DNA of 46,224 nt from a virus. Below, in pieces: positions 39,618 through 45,148 of the stretch. Each line of letters opens with the position of its first letter. Within the stretch, counting starts at the first letter, position 1. The translations under genes and the position numbers were made by a program. The stretch covers positions 1-46,224 of the IMG/VR virus record IMGVR_UViG_3300047496_000116. The stretch is one strand, 5' to 3'. The notes under the pieces are model-generated. The model saw only the letters and a program-made list of their open reading frames with translations, did no database searches and was not told the origin of the DNA.

Positions 39618-39970
39618 TAACTTCCCTTTGCCTTTTGCGCGATACGGTCAAGCCACATGCTTGAACCGCGCTCTACTGGTATACCATCTTGGTCAAGCTC
39701 CCAGCCGTTGCGCACCTGCACACAGACTACGACAAGACATTTTTCGTCATCCCATTTCCTGTCTGCTGCTGCATTCTTTAGACCATGTACAGCTTTCATT
39801 ATCTTAAGCATGGCTTCGTGCGATTGGTCTACTCTCAGCTCAGCTAAAGAAAATTGTGTGCCGGTCTCAATGACGGCATTCTCTTCTGTGCGATGACCCT
39901 TAAGGCGTAAGCTCTTCTCTGCTGGAGTCTCACGCCACTTGTCTATTTTAAATCTCTGTCCCTTAGCCAT
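39617..39970 (-). CDS. Hypothetical protein
   Basis: A 117-residue protein with a basic N-terminus (MAKGQRFKIDKWRETPAEKS), a central beta/helix part (AMLKIMKAVHGLKNAAADRK) and strand CLVVVCVQV. The ATG overlaps the stop of the small membrane protein (TAATG). No function can be assigned. Confidence 0.6.
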   Translation of the reverse strand: MAKGQRFKIDKWRETPAEKSLRLKGHRTEENAVIETGTQFSLAELRVDQSHEAMLKIMKAVHGLKNAAADRKWDDEKCLVVVCVQVRNGWELDQDGIPVERGSSMWLDRIAQKAKGS

Positions 39971-40092
39971 TAGTATCTTTTCTCATCAAGGTATTGCTTG
40001 TGCGCCGATATGGCTATCAATAAATGAATAAAAGTCTCAATAGCCTTCGTGAACAAGAATACAGAAATAGAGCCAAACAATAATTCAGTCAC
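39970..40092 (-). CDS. 40-residue membrane protein
   Basis: Starts at GTG 40092, inside the end of the XRE gene, with a strong GGAGGT site seven bases upstream. The TAA overlaps the next ATG. The product begins VTELLFGSISVFLF and has one hydrophobic helix (to about residue 28) and a charged tail (QYLDEKRY). The ribosome site and overlap at both ends support it, despite its small size. Function unknown. Confidence 0.6.
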   Translation of the reverse strand: MTELLFGSISVFLFTKAIETFIHLLIAISAHKQYLDEKRY

Positions 40093-40303
40093 CGTCAATA
40101 CCTCCACTGCCCAGCTTGAATACTAATCCTGTGTGCTTAGCCAGCACGGCCAATAGATTGAGTGTCCAATTACGCTTACCAGCCAGCAGCAAACTAAGCT
40201 CGCTCTGGGTGATACCAGTGGCTTCGTACAAGTCCTTTTGACTCATACGTTTTTTACTCAAGTAGGCTTGTACCCGCTCATTGATTTCGTTGTTGAAGTT
40301 CAC
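40085..40303 (-). CDS. XRE/Cro-type helix-turn-helix regulator
   Basis: A 72-residue protein starting at GTG 40303. The HTH is clear: QAYLSKKRMSQKDLYEATG then ITQSELSLLLAGKRNWTLN, the usual XRE four-helix core. It has no dimerisation domain beyond this, like Cro proteins. It is transcribed divergently from the small plus-strand genes at 40370. A 12-base perfect palindrome, AATTTGCAAATT, lies in the gap and overlaps the plus-strand -10, so it probably represses that promoter and may also control itself. Confidence 0.75.
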   Translation of the reverse strand: MNFNNEINERVQAYLSKKRMSQKDLYEATGITQSELSLLLAGKRNWTLNLLAVLAKHTGLVFKLGSGGIDGD

Positions 40304-40306
40304 TGT

Positions 40307-40344
40307 TTGCTTTTCTGCTAACCATCTTATACAATTTGCAAATT
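40307..40344 (+). promoter_or_regulatory. Promoter and palindromic operator upstream of plus-strand small genes
   Basis: TTGCTT (40307-40312), a 17-base spacer and TACAAT (40330-40335). The perfect palindrome AATTTGCAAATT (40333-40344) covers the -10 end and likely +1 region, a classical repressor position. The divergent XRE gene is the obvious candidate repressor. Confidence 0.55.
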
Positions 40345-40369
40345 CTACGGCACCAAGGAGAGAGAGTCA

Positions 40370-40510
40370 ATGGCAGAAGATGAGAAACCAGACGACTATC
40401 TAATGGATATAGATACGGTTTTACACTTCATGCAGTTGATGGTGGGGTTACTGCAAGATGAAAGAGATAGAAGGATGTTGGAGTTACAACCACTGGAGTC
40501 AGCAGAATGA
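40370..40510 (+). CDS. Small acidic protein
   Basis: A 46-residue acidic protein (MAEDEKPDDYLMDIDTVLHF start) with a likely amphipathic helix. AAGGAG lies 9 bases before the ATG. It is the first gene after the promoter at 40307, and its stop overlaps the next ATG (ATGA). A small acidic early protein could bind a host enzyme; this is a guess. Confidence 0.6.
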   Translation: MAEDEKPDDYLMDIDTVLHFMQLMVGLLQDERDRRMLELQPLESAE

Positions 40511-40575
40511 TTTGTAGTTGCGTAGTATGTGTACATTTAGGTAACGGCTCATGCACAAAAACAAAAGTATAAATG
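40507..40575 (+). CDS. Possible 22-residue Cys-rich peptide
   Basis: The ATG overlaps the previous stop (ATGA). The peptide is MICSCVVCVHLGNGSCTKQK plus two residues, with four Cys that could bind a metal. It overlaps the next gene's start. Only coupling and Cys content support it. Confidence 0.3.
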
Positions 40576-40811
40576 AATGGGAGTCTGTATATCCCGTTTT
40601 GGGATATCGCACAGAGCTACCCGTGTGCGGCTCGGACTCAGATCATGCAATACACTATGCCACCACAGAACAGGTGGTGGACGAATTGATTAGGGTTAGA
40701 CATTTATTACAAGGTGCATACAAAACAATAAGGATGATGGAAGATGAACAAGATAATAACGATAGTAATGCTAGCACTACTGGCGGTGCCGGTACTTGCA
40801 GCACCGACTAA
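40551..40811 (+). CDS. Hypothetical protein
   Basis: An 86-residue protein starting at ATG 40551. The body (NEWESVYPVLGYRTELPVCG, VDELIRVRHLLQGAYKTIRM) looks like a real small domain with a C-terminal helix. The last 22 codons (Asn/Ser/Thr-rich) overlap the next gene. No family recognised. Confidence 0.55.
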   Translation: MHKNKSINEWESVYPVLGYRTELPVCGSDSDHAIHYATTEQVVDELIRVRHLLQGAYKTIRMMEDEQDNNDSNASTTGGAGTCSTD

Positions 40812-40941
40812 GAAGAAGGTGGCGACCTTCGGATTGACCGTGCCATCATATGCGGTGCAACCAAATATCAGCCACGCAGAAAAGAGAAAACAAAAGGCGT
40901 TGCTCTGGGCAGCAAAACATTTCACAAAAGGGGGAAAGTAA
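40744..40941 (+). CDS. Small secreted-type protein
   Basis: A 65-residue protein with a signal peptide (MNKIITIVMLALLAVPVLAA) and a basic mature part of about 45 residues (KRKQKALLWAAKHFTKGGK). The ribosome site GGATGATGGAAG is modest. The TAA overlaps the next ATG. A small periplasmic or inner-membrane-associated protein could modify the host envelope; no direct evidence. Confidence 0.6.
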   Translation: MNKIITIVMLALLAVPVLAAPTKKKVATFGLTVPSYAVQPNISHAEKRKQKALLWAAKHFTKGGK

Positions 40942-41147
40942 TGGTTCCACAACCAGACGAGCGGTGGAAGCATTATGGCACAGGTATGGAATGTGACATT
41001 ATTTATTCCAACAATGTGCAAATGAAAGATGGTGGTACGCGCTGGATAGAAGCAGTGGTGTATCAAGAGTTTAAAAACGGCCAGCAGTTTATTTATGTAA
41101 GGTCAATGCGTAGCTTCTTACAGGCTTTTGAAAAAATAGGAGGATAG
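40941..41147 (+). CDS. Hypothetical protein
   Basis: A 68-residue protein with strand-rich sequence (MECDIIYSNNVQMKDGGTRW, EFKNGQQFIYVRSMRSFLQA). The ATG overlaps the previous stop (TAATG) with GGGGGAAAG upstream. Looks like a compact beta domain. Function unknown. Confidence 0.6.
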   Translation: MVPQPDERWKHYGTGMECDIIYSNNVQMKDGGTRWIEAVVYQEFKNGQQFIYVRSMRSFLQAFEKIGG

Positions 41148-41354
41148 ATGAAGGACGACAACAAGCTGATAGATATAGCGGCGCATAAAGCAATAGATTT
41201 GGCGCCCAAGCCAGAGATGCAACCAGTGGATGTACCGCCCCAGATGATATTAGCCATGGTACACGCTGGAGTATTGAGCAAGCGCCAAGGGTTTGACTGG
41301 CTGTTTAAGTACATTGAGCCGACAGAGTTTGACTACAAGAAAGAAAACAGATAA
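41148..41354 (+). CDS. Hypothetical protein
   Basis: A 68-residue protein with a strong GGAGG site four bases before the ATG. N-terminal helix (LIDIAAHKAIDLAPKPE), then PPQMILAMVHAGVLSKRQGF. It is the last gene of this plus-strand unit; a terminator hairpin follows at 41455. Role unknown. Confidence 0.6.
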   Translation: MKDDNKLIDIAAHKAIDLAPKPEMQPVDVPPQMILAMVHAGVLSKRQGFDWLFKYIEPTEFDYKKENR

Positions 41355-41454
41355 GATAAAGACAAGGGTACGCACTGGCCAGCTATCGACCCGAGACCGG
41401 TTAGGTCCGTCTTATGCGGAGTCTGGTATGTCACATAAACAGCCAATCGGCGCG

Positions 41455-41484
41455 AAGACCCGGACTAAAAATCTGGGTCTTTTG
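41455..41484. terminator. Bidirectional terminator hairpin
   Basis: AAGACCC (41455-41461) pairs with GGGTCTT (41475-41481), with a short AT-rich loop, followed by TTTTG on the plus strand. It lies between the converging plus-strand unit ending at 41354 and the minus-strand unit ending at 41499, and can serve both. Confidence 0.65.
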
Positions 41485-41498
41485 CTTTACGCCATATT

Positions 41499-41624
41499 TT
41501 AGCTAGTCTTTTCTTTAGTCTGCGTTTTGCCATTGGGGTCCAACCGGCTGTCATATTCATTACATTCAATCGCTTCACTTTCAGTAATTTGTTTTTCGAC
41601 TTCTTCATGTCTTTCAGCTTCCAT
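41499..41624 (-). CDS. Possible 41-residue acidic protein (alternative frame 41465-41608)
   Basis: After the 63-residue gene two minus-strand frames are open. One from ATG 41624 gives an acidic 41-residue peptide (MEAERHEEVEKQITESEAIE start). The other, from ATG 41608 to 41465 with GGAAG upstream, gives a 47-residue very basic peptide (MKKSKNKLLKVKRLNVMNMT start) that ends inside the terminator. I cannot choose firmly between them; at most one is probably real. Confidence 0.3.
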   Translation of the reverse strand: MEAERHEEVEKQITESEAIECNEYDSRLDPNGKTQTKEKTS

Positions 41625-41630
41625 AGTTTT

Positions 41631-41822
41631 TCATTTCTTCCTCTTCTCTATCGGTTCTATCGTAACTTTCCATTCTCCACTGCCTATAATGGCTCGCAGG
41701 TCGTTAGTATCGCGCTTGTTGGGTTCTAGGATGGTACTCAAAGTAGCTTTGAATTGACGCTTGCAGCGATGTAAATCATAAGGCAAAAATGTCACCATAA
41801 AAACGGGGTCATCTGCCATCAT
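41631..41822 (-). CDS. Hypothetical small basic protein
   Basis: A 63-residue protein (MMADDPVFMVTFLPYDLHRC start) with a basic end. The ATG overlaps the previous stop (ATGA). Strand-rich (DPVFMVTFLPY, EWKVTIEPIE). No family recognised. Confidence 0.55.
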   Translation of the reverse strand: MMADDPVFMVTFLPYDLHRCKRQFKATLSTILEPNKRDTNDLRAIIGSGEWKVTIEPIEKRKK

Positions 41823-42184
41823 TTCTTCCTCCGTCTACGCTTCTTACCGTAAGCCCATTCATAGGTAGAATCGCTCAATTGGGCATTTATACCCTTTTGT
41901 CTCATGGCGTCTAATCTGTCCAAGTAGGTCTTATGCAGTGAGCGTATGGACTTAACACGCTCACCTGGGGCACGCTTGTGGCCATAAGCCATCTCCTTAA
42001 ACGTCTCAAGGTACTTACCTGTAGGCTCGCCTTCTTCATCGGTCTCTAGCGTCCAGACGTAGATGGGATTCTCCACCTTATCAGCCCAAGGCACCAAATC
42101 AAGGTCGTACAGGTCTGCCAGCTCAGCAGCAGCCTGTATGAGAGTCATCAAGTCTTCTGGTGATATGCGTATGCGGCTAGTCAT
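41819..42184 (-). CDS. Hypothetical protein with basic C-terminus
   Basis: I choose ATG 42184 (MTSRIRISPEDLMTLIQ), with AAGGTG upstream and overlap with the previous stop, giving 121 residues. The helical N-terminus is followed by a strand region (ENPIYVWTLETDEEGEPTGK) and a helix with RSLHKTYLDRLDAMR. The tail is strongly basic (YGKKRRRRKK) and could bind nucleic acid. Function unknown. Confidence 0.6.
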   Translation of the reverse strand: MTSRIRISPEDLMTLIQAAAELADLYDLDLVPWADKVENPIYVWTLETDEEGEPTGKYLETFKEMAYGHKRAPGERVKSIRSLHKTYLDRLDAMRQKGINAQLSDSTYEWAYGKKRRRRKK

Positions 42185-42260
42185 TTTTGCGCACCTTAAA
42201 CTTATAGTGGCAGCCGCGCTTATCCCTAGACTTCCAATCCCTATCAACATGTTGGCTCAT
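42177..42260 (-). CDS. Possible 27-residue basic peptide
   Basis: ATG 42260 opens MSQHVDRDWKSRDKRGCHYK and seven more residues, ending at a TAG that overlaps the next ATG. A run of nine C (42263-42271 on the plus strand, nine G on the minus) sits directly upstream and may serve as a crude ribosome site. Low to moderate confidence. Confidence 0.4.
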   Translation of the reverse strand: MSQHVDRDWKSRDKRGCHYKFKVRKND

Positions 42261-42326
42261 TACCCCCCCCCTGTTTCTAACGTCTTTATAGTTTAGCAAA
42301 GTGCTGAGCCCAGTGTCAATGAAACC

Positions 42327-42335
42327 TGGTATAAT
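42327..42335 (+). promoter_or_regulatory. Extended -10 promoter of the methyltransferase-like gene
   Basis: TGGTATAAT, a perfect extended -10. The last T is seven bases from the A of the ATG at 42342, so the transcript probably starts at or within a base or two of the start codon (leaderless). No Shine-Dalgarno site is present. Confidence 0.6.
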
Positions 42336-42341
42336 CTCACA

Positions 42342-42899
42342 ATGAATATTTTGGTTGCATGTGAATATAGCGGCAAGGTGCGCGATGCTTTTAGAGCACG
42401 CGGCCATTATGCTTGGTCGTGCGATTTACTACCGACTGATTCATCTAGCGACTATCACTATCAAGGCGATGTAATCACGCTGCTTAGCAGCCGACTTTTA
42501 AAGTGGGACATGCTCATTGCCTTCCCTCCTTGTACGCATCTAGCGGTGTCCGGCTCGCGCTGGTTTAAGGATAAAGTGGTTGAACAGGGCGCAGCCCTCG
42601 ATTTTGTACGACTACTCTTGTCGCAGCCCATACCGCGTATTGCACTAGAGAACCCTGTCGGCGTCATATCCAGCCAAATACGCAAGCCTGACCAGATAAT
42701 ACAACCCTGGCAATTCGGACATGGCGAAACTAAAGCTACTTGCCTGTGGCTCAAAGGTCTTCCCTTACTTGTTCCAACTGATGTTGTTGACGGGCGCGAG
42801 GCACGAGTGCACAGGTTGCCACCATCATCCAATAGATGGAAATTGCGCAGCACCACATATGATGGCATAGCAAATGCTATGGCTGAGCAGTGGGGATAA
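42342..42899 (+). CDS. C5-methyltransferase-like phage protein
   Basis: A 185-residue protein with parts of a cytosine-C5 methyltransferase. MNILVACEYSGKVRDAFRAR is a motif-I-like SAM loop. FPPCTHLAVSGSRWF (61-75) carries the PPC-type catalytic motif IV. ALENPVG (101-107) corresponds to the ENV motif. The C-terminal part (RKPDQIIQPWQFGHGETKAT, LWLKGLPLLVPT) is typical of a short phage family. It lacks room for a full target-recognition domain, so activity or specificity is uncertain. The predicted transcript is leaderless. It could protect phage DNA from host restriction. Confidence 0.7.
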   Translation: MNILVACEYSGKVRDAFRARGHYAWSCDLLPTDSSSDYHYQGDVITLLSSRLLKWDMLIAFPPCTHLAVSGSRWFKDKVVEQGAALDFVRLLLSQPIPRIALENPVGVISSQIRKPDQIIQPWQFGHGETKATCLWLKGLPLLVPTDVVDGREARVHRLPPSSNRWKLRSTTYDGIANAMAEQWG

Positions 42900-43148
42900 T
42901 TCCAAAGCAGAGGTCCGGGATGACCTGAACTCAAATGCTAGCTAAGCACTCTATTGTTTCAGTGTGACCGGACATGCCCCATGGTAATTGGTATTATAGC
43001 AAATATAGGTTCCCCTACATGTCGCATCGGATTTTGGGTTAGTGGTGGGTCGTCAGCCCAGTGGTGGGGTACCCCCTACCCCTATGGTGGGCAGTCAATC
43101 AGCCACAATACCCTGGCCAATCAATGCAATACATCTAATGTACATCAA

Positions 43149-43241
43149 TGTATTGTACTCATTCATTGTGGTATAATACACATATGGATTGAGAGACAGC
43201 GAGCGGGCACAACACTCCATGATGGCAATGAGTACAATACA
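43149..43241. repeat. 15-base inverted repeat flanking a promoter
   Basis: TGTATTGTACTCATT (43149-43163) and its perfect reverse complement at 43227-43241, separated by 63 bases. The -10 at 43172 lies between them, and the right arm ends beside the ribosome site of the 43250 gene. The spacing suits looping by a bound protein. Confidence 0.75.
43169..43177 (+). promoter_or_regulatory. Extended -10 promoter
   Basis: TGGTATAAT, with TGTATT as a weak -35 at 17 bases spacing. Reads toward the 43250 gene, giving a leader of about 65 bases that contains the right arm of the 15-base inverted repeat. Confidence 0.6.
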
Positions 43242-43249
43242 AGGATGGT

Positions 43250-43450
43250 ATGATACCAATGGCTGAACGTGTATACTTAACTGAGTGCAATACATGCGAT
43301 AAGACTAATTACTCCTGGAAGTGTAACCAATCACAGTGTATTCACTGTGGTGAACATACACTGACCTTTACCGGCACCATGAATAGGGAAGAACCACAAT
43401 ACGATACTTTTGCGGATAAGGCAGATAATCAGGCAGAAAGAGGTTACTAA
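43250..43450 (+). CDS. Small zinc-ribbon protein
   Basis: A 66-residue protein. CNTCDKTNYSWKCNQSQCIH followed by CGE forms a zinc-ribbon-like Cys set. The C-terminal third is acidic and polar. AAGGA lies before ATG 43250; MAERVY at 43259 is an alternative start. It lies inside the repeat-rich region between two candidate control segments, so a role in replication or its control is possible but unproven. Confidence 0.65.
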   Translation: MIPMAERVYLTECNTCDKTNYSWKCNQSQCIHCGEHTLTFTGTMNREEPQYDTFADKADNQAERGY

Positions 43451-43471
43451 CAAGTTTGTTGGTTAAAACAA

Positions 43472-43492
43472 GAATGAAAACAGTTTTCATTC
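43472..43492. repeat. Near-perfect palindrome
   Basis: GAATGAAAAC, one central A, then GTTTTCATTC: a 10-bp stem with a single central base. It lies 22 bases after the stop of the 43250 gene. It could be an operator or part of the origin; there is no following T-run for termination. Confidence 0.85.
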
Positions 43493-43772
43493 CATTTATC
43501 ACCATACAGGATGAATATCTCATGAAAGCATTAAGATATAGCCGTAAGTATAACAAAATGTATGCAAGATTTATATCATACAAACATATATCTTGTGTAT
43601 ATATTTTATACAATACATATTGACAACTAAATATTATCCCATTGCATGGCCATTTGATGCCATAATTACTCTCATTTTAATGTGCATTATGGTACAATAC
43701 ATCATCCCTATATCATAACGCCTAAGCTAGCGTGTGGCGGTACGCACACACACGCTAAGCTAGTGCGTCATC

Positions 43773-43802
43773 ATGATGATGATGATGATGATGATGATGA
43801 TG
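43773..43802. repeat. ATG trinucleotide microsatellite
   Basis: Ten perfect ATG units in non-coding DNA (CAT on the other strand). Copy number is expected to vary by slippage. It sits between two inverted repeats. Confidence 0.95.
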
Positions 43803-43809
43803 CATAATC

Positions 43810-43864
43810 ATGCATGAACATGGTTTTTTATCTGTCATACTGACATAAAAAACCATTCATGCAT
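43810..43864. repeat. Large imperfect inverted repeat (hairpin/cruciform)
   Basis: ATGCATGA (43810-43817) pairs with TCATGCAT (43857-43864), ATGGTTTTTTAT (43820-43831) with ATAAAAAACCAT (43845-43856), and GTC with GAC, with 2-base bulges and an 8-base loop region. This 23-bp stem is too AT-rich to be a typical terminator. Confidence 0.85.
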
Positions 43865-43895
43865 CATGTATGATGTTATGACATGATGATGCATG

Positions 43896-43917
43896 ACGCG
43901 CGTGCACGCGAGCGCGT
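43896..43917. repeat. GC-rich palindrome
   Basis: CGCGTGCACGCG (43899-43910) is a perfect 12-base palindrome. The wider arms ACGCGC and GCGCGT add a second pairing. It lies about 30 bases before the 43948 gene. Confidence 0.85.
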
Positions 43918-43947
43918 AGTATTACTTTACTTTTTTAGGAGAAAAAC

Positions 43948-44175
43948 ATGAGGAAGATAGTAAAGCTTAGGGGTATGAATAATGGTTTTATCGCCTATGT
44001 GGCCGCTGGTCAGATAGCTGCTATTGAGGCAGACGACACTGAAGATATCTCCGTTAAGGTCACGCTAGCCAATGGCCTTTCCTTTGGTGGTGTCTTTTCT
44101 CCTGCGTTGCCTGAACTGCTCGACCTAATGTCAGACACCACAACTAAACCATTAACTAAGAAAGAAACTGAATAA
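43948..44175 (+). CDS. Hypothetical small protein
   Basis: A 75-residue protein with AGGAG seven bases before the ATG. Beta-rich (IVKLRGMNNGFIAYVAAGQI, VKVTLANGLSFGGVF), then a short helix and polar tail. It is the first gene after the origin-like region. No family recognised. Confidence 0.65.
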   Translation: MRKIVKLRGMNNGFIAYVAAGQIAAIEADDTEDISVKVTLANGLSFGGVFSPALPELLDLMSDTTTKPLTKKETE

Positions 44176-44176
44176 C

Positions 44177-44210
44177 TTGCAATTAATGCAAATAGATAGC
44201 ATGGTATGCT
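44177..44210 (+). promoter_or_regulatory. Candidate promoter with TTGCA inverted repeat
   Basis: TTGCA-ATTAA-TGCAA (44177-44191) is a perfect 5-bp inverted repeat, followed by TGGTATGCT (44202-44210), an extended -10 type core. It lies upstream of the 44273 gene. The TTGCAA word is shared with three other control regions. Confidence 0.4.
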
Positions 44211-44272
44211 ACATTATCTAAGCCAGTCAGGGGCTTGCCTGATATCTAAATCTCAACATAGGATATATAATA

Positions 44273-44632
44273 ATGAACGACTACAGCAAAGCGGTTAAGA
44301 AGCTCCGCGGTGGCCTTCCTGAAGCTCTCAGGCTCTCAAAGGAAGCACCCAAACCAACACCAATAGGTAACGACAACATGACACGCCTATTAATCGAGAT
44401 TGATCTACACGACGCCCACGGCAACCGCATGAGCGATGAATCAGTAGCGGGCCTTCTGTTTGGCCTAGCTGGCAAGATACGCAAGAGCGGCCTACAGGAC
44501 ACACACATACGGGATATGCACTACAACATAGTGGGCTGCATGTTCCAGCATGACAAAGAGGTGTCACTAACCGAACCCAAGCCAGACCTGTTTGGCAGCT
44601 ACCGGCTTGATAGCGCCACGGAGAGAGTATGA
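44273..44632 (+). CDS. Hypothetical protein
   Basis: A 119-residue protein with a helical N-terminus (NDYSKAVKKLRGGLPEALRL), a Pro linker (APKPTPIGN) and an alpha/beta domain (MTRLLIEIDLHDAHGNRMS, VAGLLFGLAGKIRKSGLQD). The 20 bases encoding the linker recur at 44827-44846. GGATA is a weak ribosome site. The stop overlaps the next ATG. Function unknown. Confidence 0.6.
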   Translation: MNDYSKAVKKLRGGLPEALRLSKEAPKPTPIGNDNMTRLLIEIDLHDAHGNRMSDESVAGLLFGLAGKIRKSGLQDTHIRDMHYNIVGCMFQHDKEVSLTEPKPDLFGSYRLDSATERV

Positions 44633-44846
44633 CTAGCACAGTAAAAATCGGCAAGCGTGCTTGTGGCGCCAATTGGCCTATGGTGCTGACAATCTGGTCA
44701 ACAGACCAGGATGCAGTAGACGTAACGGCGCGAGTGGAGCAGGCGCCACTATCAAACACAGGCCTGGCGCGCACTGTCACTATTCGCCTGTCGGCAGAGG
44801 TAGCTAACGCGCTTACGGTAGCCCTAACCCAAACCAACACCAATAG
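44347..44846 (+). repeat. 20-base direct repeat pair
   Basis: ACCCAAACCAACACCAATAG occurs at 44347-44366 and 44827-44846, 480 bases apart. The second copy lies exactly where the frame of the 44629 gene is broken. Suggests recombination, or an assembly misjoin, at this repeat. Confidence 0.9.
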
Positions 44847-44886
44847 AAAAACCCCGCCATCTAGGCCACGATGCTGGCATTGGTGA
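44629..44886 (+). CDS. Hypothetical protein, frame broken near 3' end
   Basis: An 85-residue frame starting at an ATG that overlaps the previous stop (ATGA). Residues 1-65 look coherent (VTARVEQAPLSNTGLARTVT, RLSAEVANALTVAL). The last 20 (QTNTNRKTPPSRPRCWHW) are probably out of the original frame, because a long protein-like frame begins at the same point in the +1 frame (44828-45064). Either a frameshift or a recombination joined two genes. Function unknown. Confidence 0.5.
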   Translation: MTSTVKIGKRACGANWPMVLTIWSTDQDAVDVTARVEQAPLSNTGLARTVTIRLSAEVANALTVALTQTNTNRKTPPSRPRCWHW

Positions 44887-45064
44887 TGTCGTCCAGTTTA
44901 CCTACCCTGCTGACCCGTATAAGCCCGATGGTGAGTATCAAGAGCTTATGGGCATTGTCCAAGCTTTTGGCAGGTATGGTCAGTTACTTATCGCTACTGA
45001 TATCATGCGCCCAATGTACCTACATTCTGTTGGTCCAGCGCTTATAACCAAAATACTTAAATAG
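44828..45064 (+). pseudogene. Orphan coding segment without a start codon
   Basis: A 78-residue open segment with no usable start (PKPTPIEKPRHLGHDAGIGD start, ALITKILK end). The content looks like a real domain (VVQFTYPADPYKPDGEY, FGRYGQLLIATDIMRPMYL). Its first six residues match the linker of the 44273 gene, encoded by the 20-base repeat. It is +1 to the preceding gene, across A5C4 homopolymers. A one-base error, +1 frameshifting or recombination are all possible. Confidence 0.5.
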
Positions 45065-45077
45065 CTTTTCCCAAAGT

Positions 45078-45107
45078 GCCCGGTGGTTAGTTGAGTCTCC
45101 ACCGGGC
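45078..45107 (+). terminator. Strong GC-rich hairpin, terminator-like
   Basis: GCCCGGTGG (45078-45086) pairs perfectly with CCACCGGGC (45099-45107), with a 12-base loop. It follows the orphan segment's stop and precedes the alanine-rich gene. No T-run follows, so it may need a protein factor, or may be an RNA-stabilising or control element. Confidence 0.5.
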
Positions 45108-45148
45108 TTAGGAGACTACAAACTACACCCATAAGGAGAATATATAAT

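Larger units (their letters stand above)
42900..43249. other. Intergenic region with promoters and repeats
   Basis: No convincing gene in these 350 bases. It holds TGGTATTAT at 42989-42997 (extended -10) with CGGACA 17 bases upstream, a GGGGTACCCC palindrome near 43065-43074, a GCAATACAT copy at 43126-43134, and the inverted repeat around the promoter at 43169. A short untranslated RNA from 42989 is possible but unproven. Confidence 0.5.
43126..43702. repeat. Six copies of an RCAATACAT motif
   Basis: Copies on the plus strand at 43126-43134, 43234-43242 (last base A), 43287-43295, 43610-43618 and 43694-43702, and one reversed copy (ATGTATTGT) at 43148-43156. Such dispersed nonamers next to AT-rich DNA are iteron-like, but may instead be regulator sites, since two overlap promoter elements. 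Confidence 0.5.
43451..43947. other. AT-rich, repeat-rich non-coding region, candidate replication origin
   Basis: No plausible gene in about 500 bases. In order it holds a 21-base near-perfect palindrome (43472-43492), a strongly AT-rich stretch (about 43495-43700), iteron-like motifs, the direct repeat CTAAGCTAG (43722-43730 and 43755-43763), a 9-bp inverted repeat TAGCGTGTG/CACACGCTA, ten ATG repeats, a large hairpin (43810-43864) and a GC-rich palindrome (43896-43917). This density of elements is typical of origins or major control regions. Function is inferred. Confidence 0.5.

Noticed and set aside
41375-41450. tRNA-like GC-rich segment
   Set aside because: No acceptor stem or T-loop consensus could be folded by eye; it is simply the trailer before the terminator.
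42954-43253. Plus-strand frame of 99 codons between the methyltransferase-like and zinc-ribbon genes
   Set aside because: No ribosome site, composition unlike neighbours, and it runs through promoter elements and inverted repeats.
43810-43864. Intrinsic terminator
   Set aside because: The stem is nearly all A-T pairs with the T-run inside the stem, which would not pause polymerase as a normal terminator does; no gene ends just before it.
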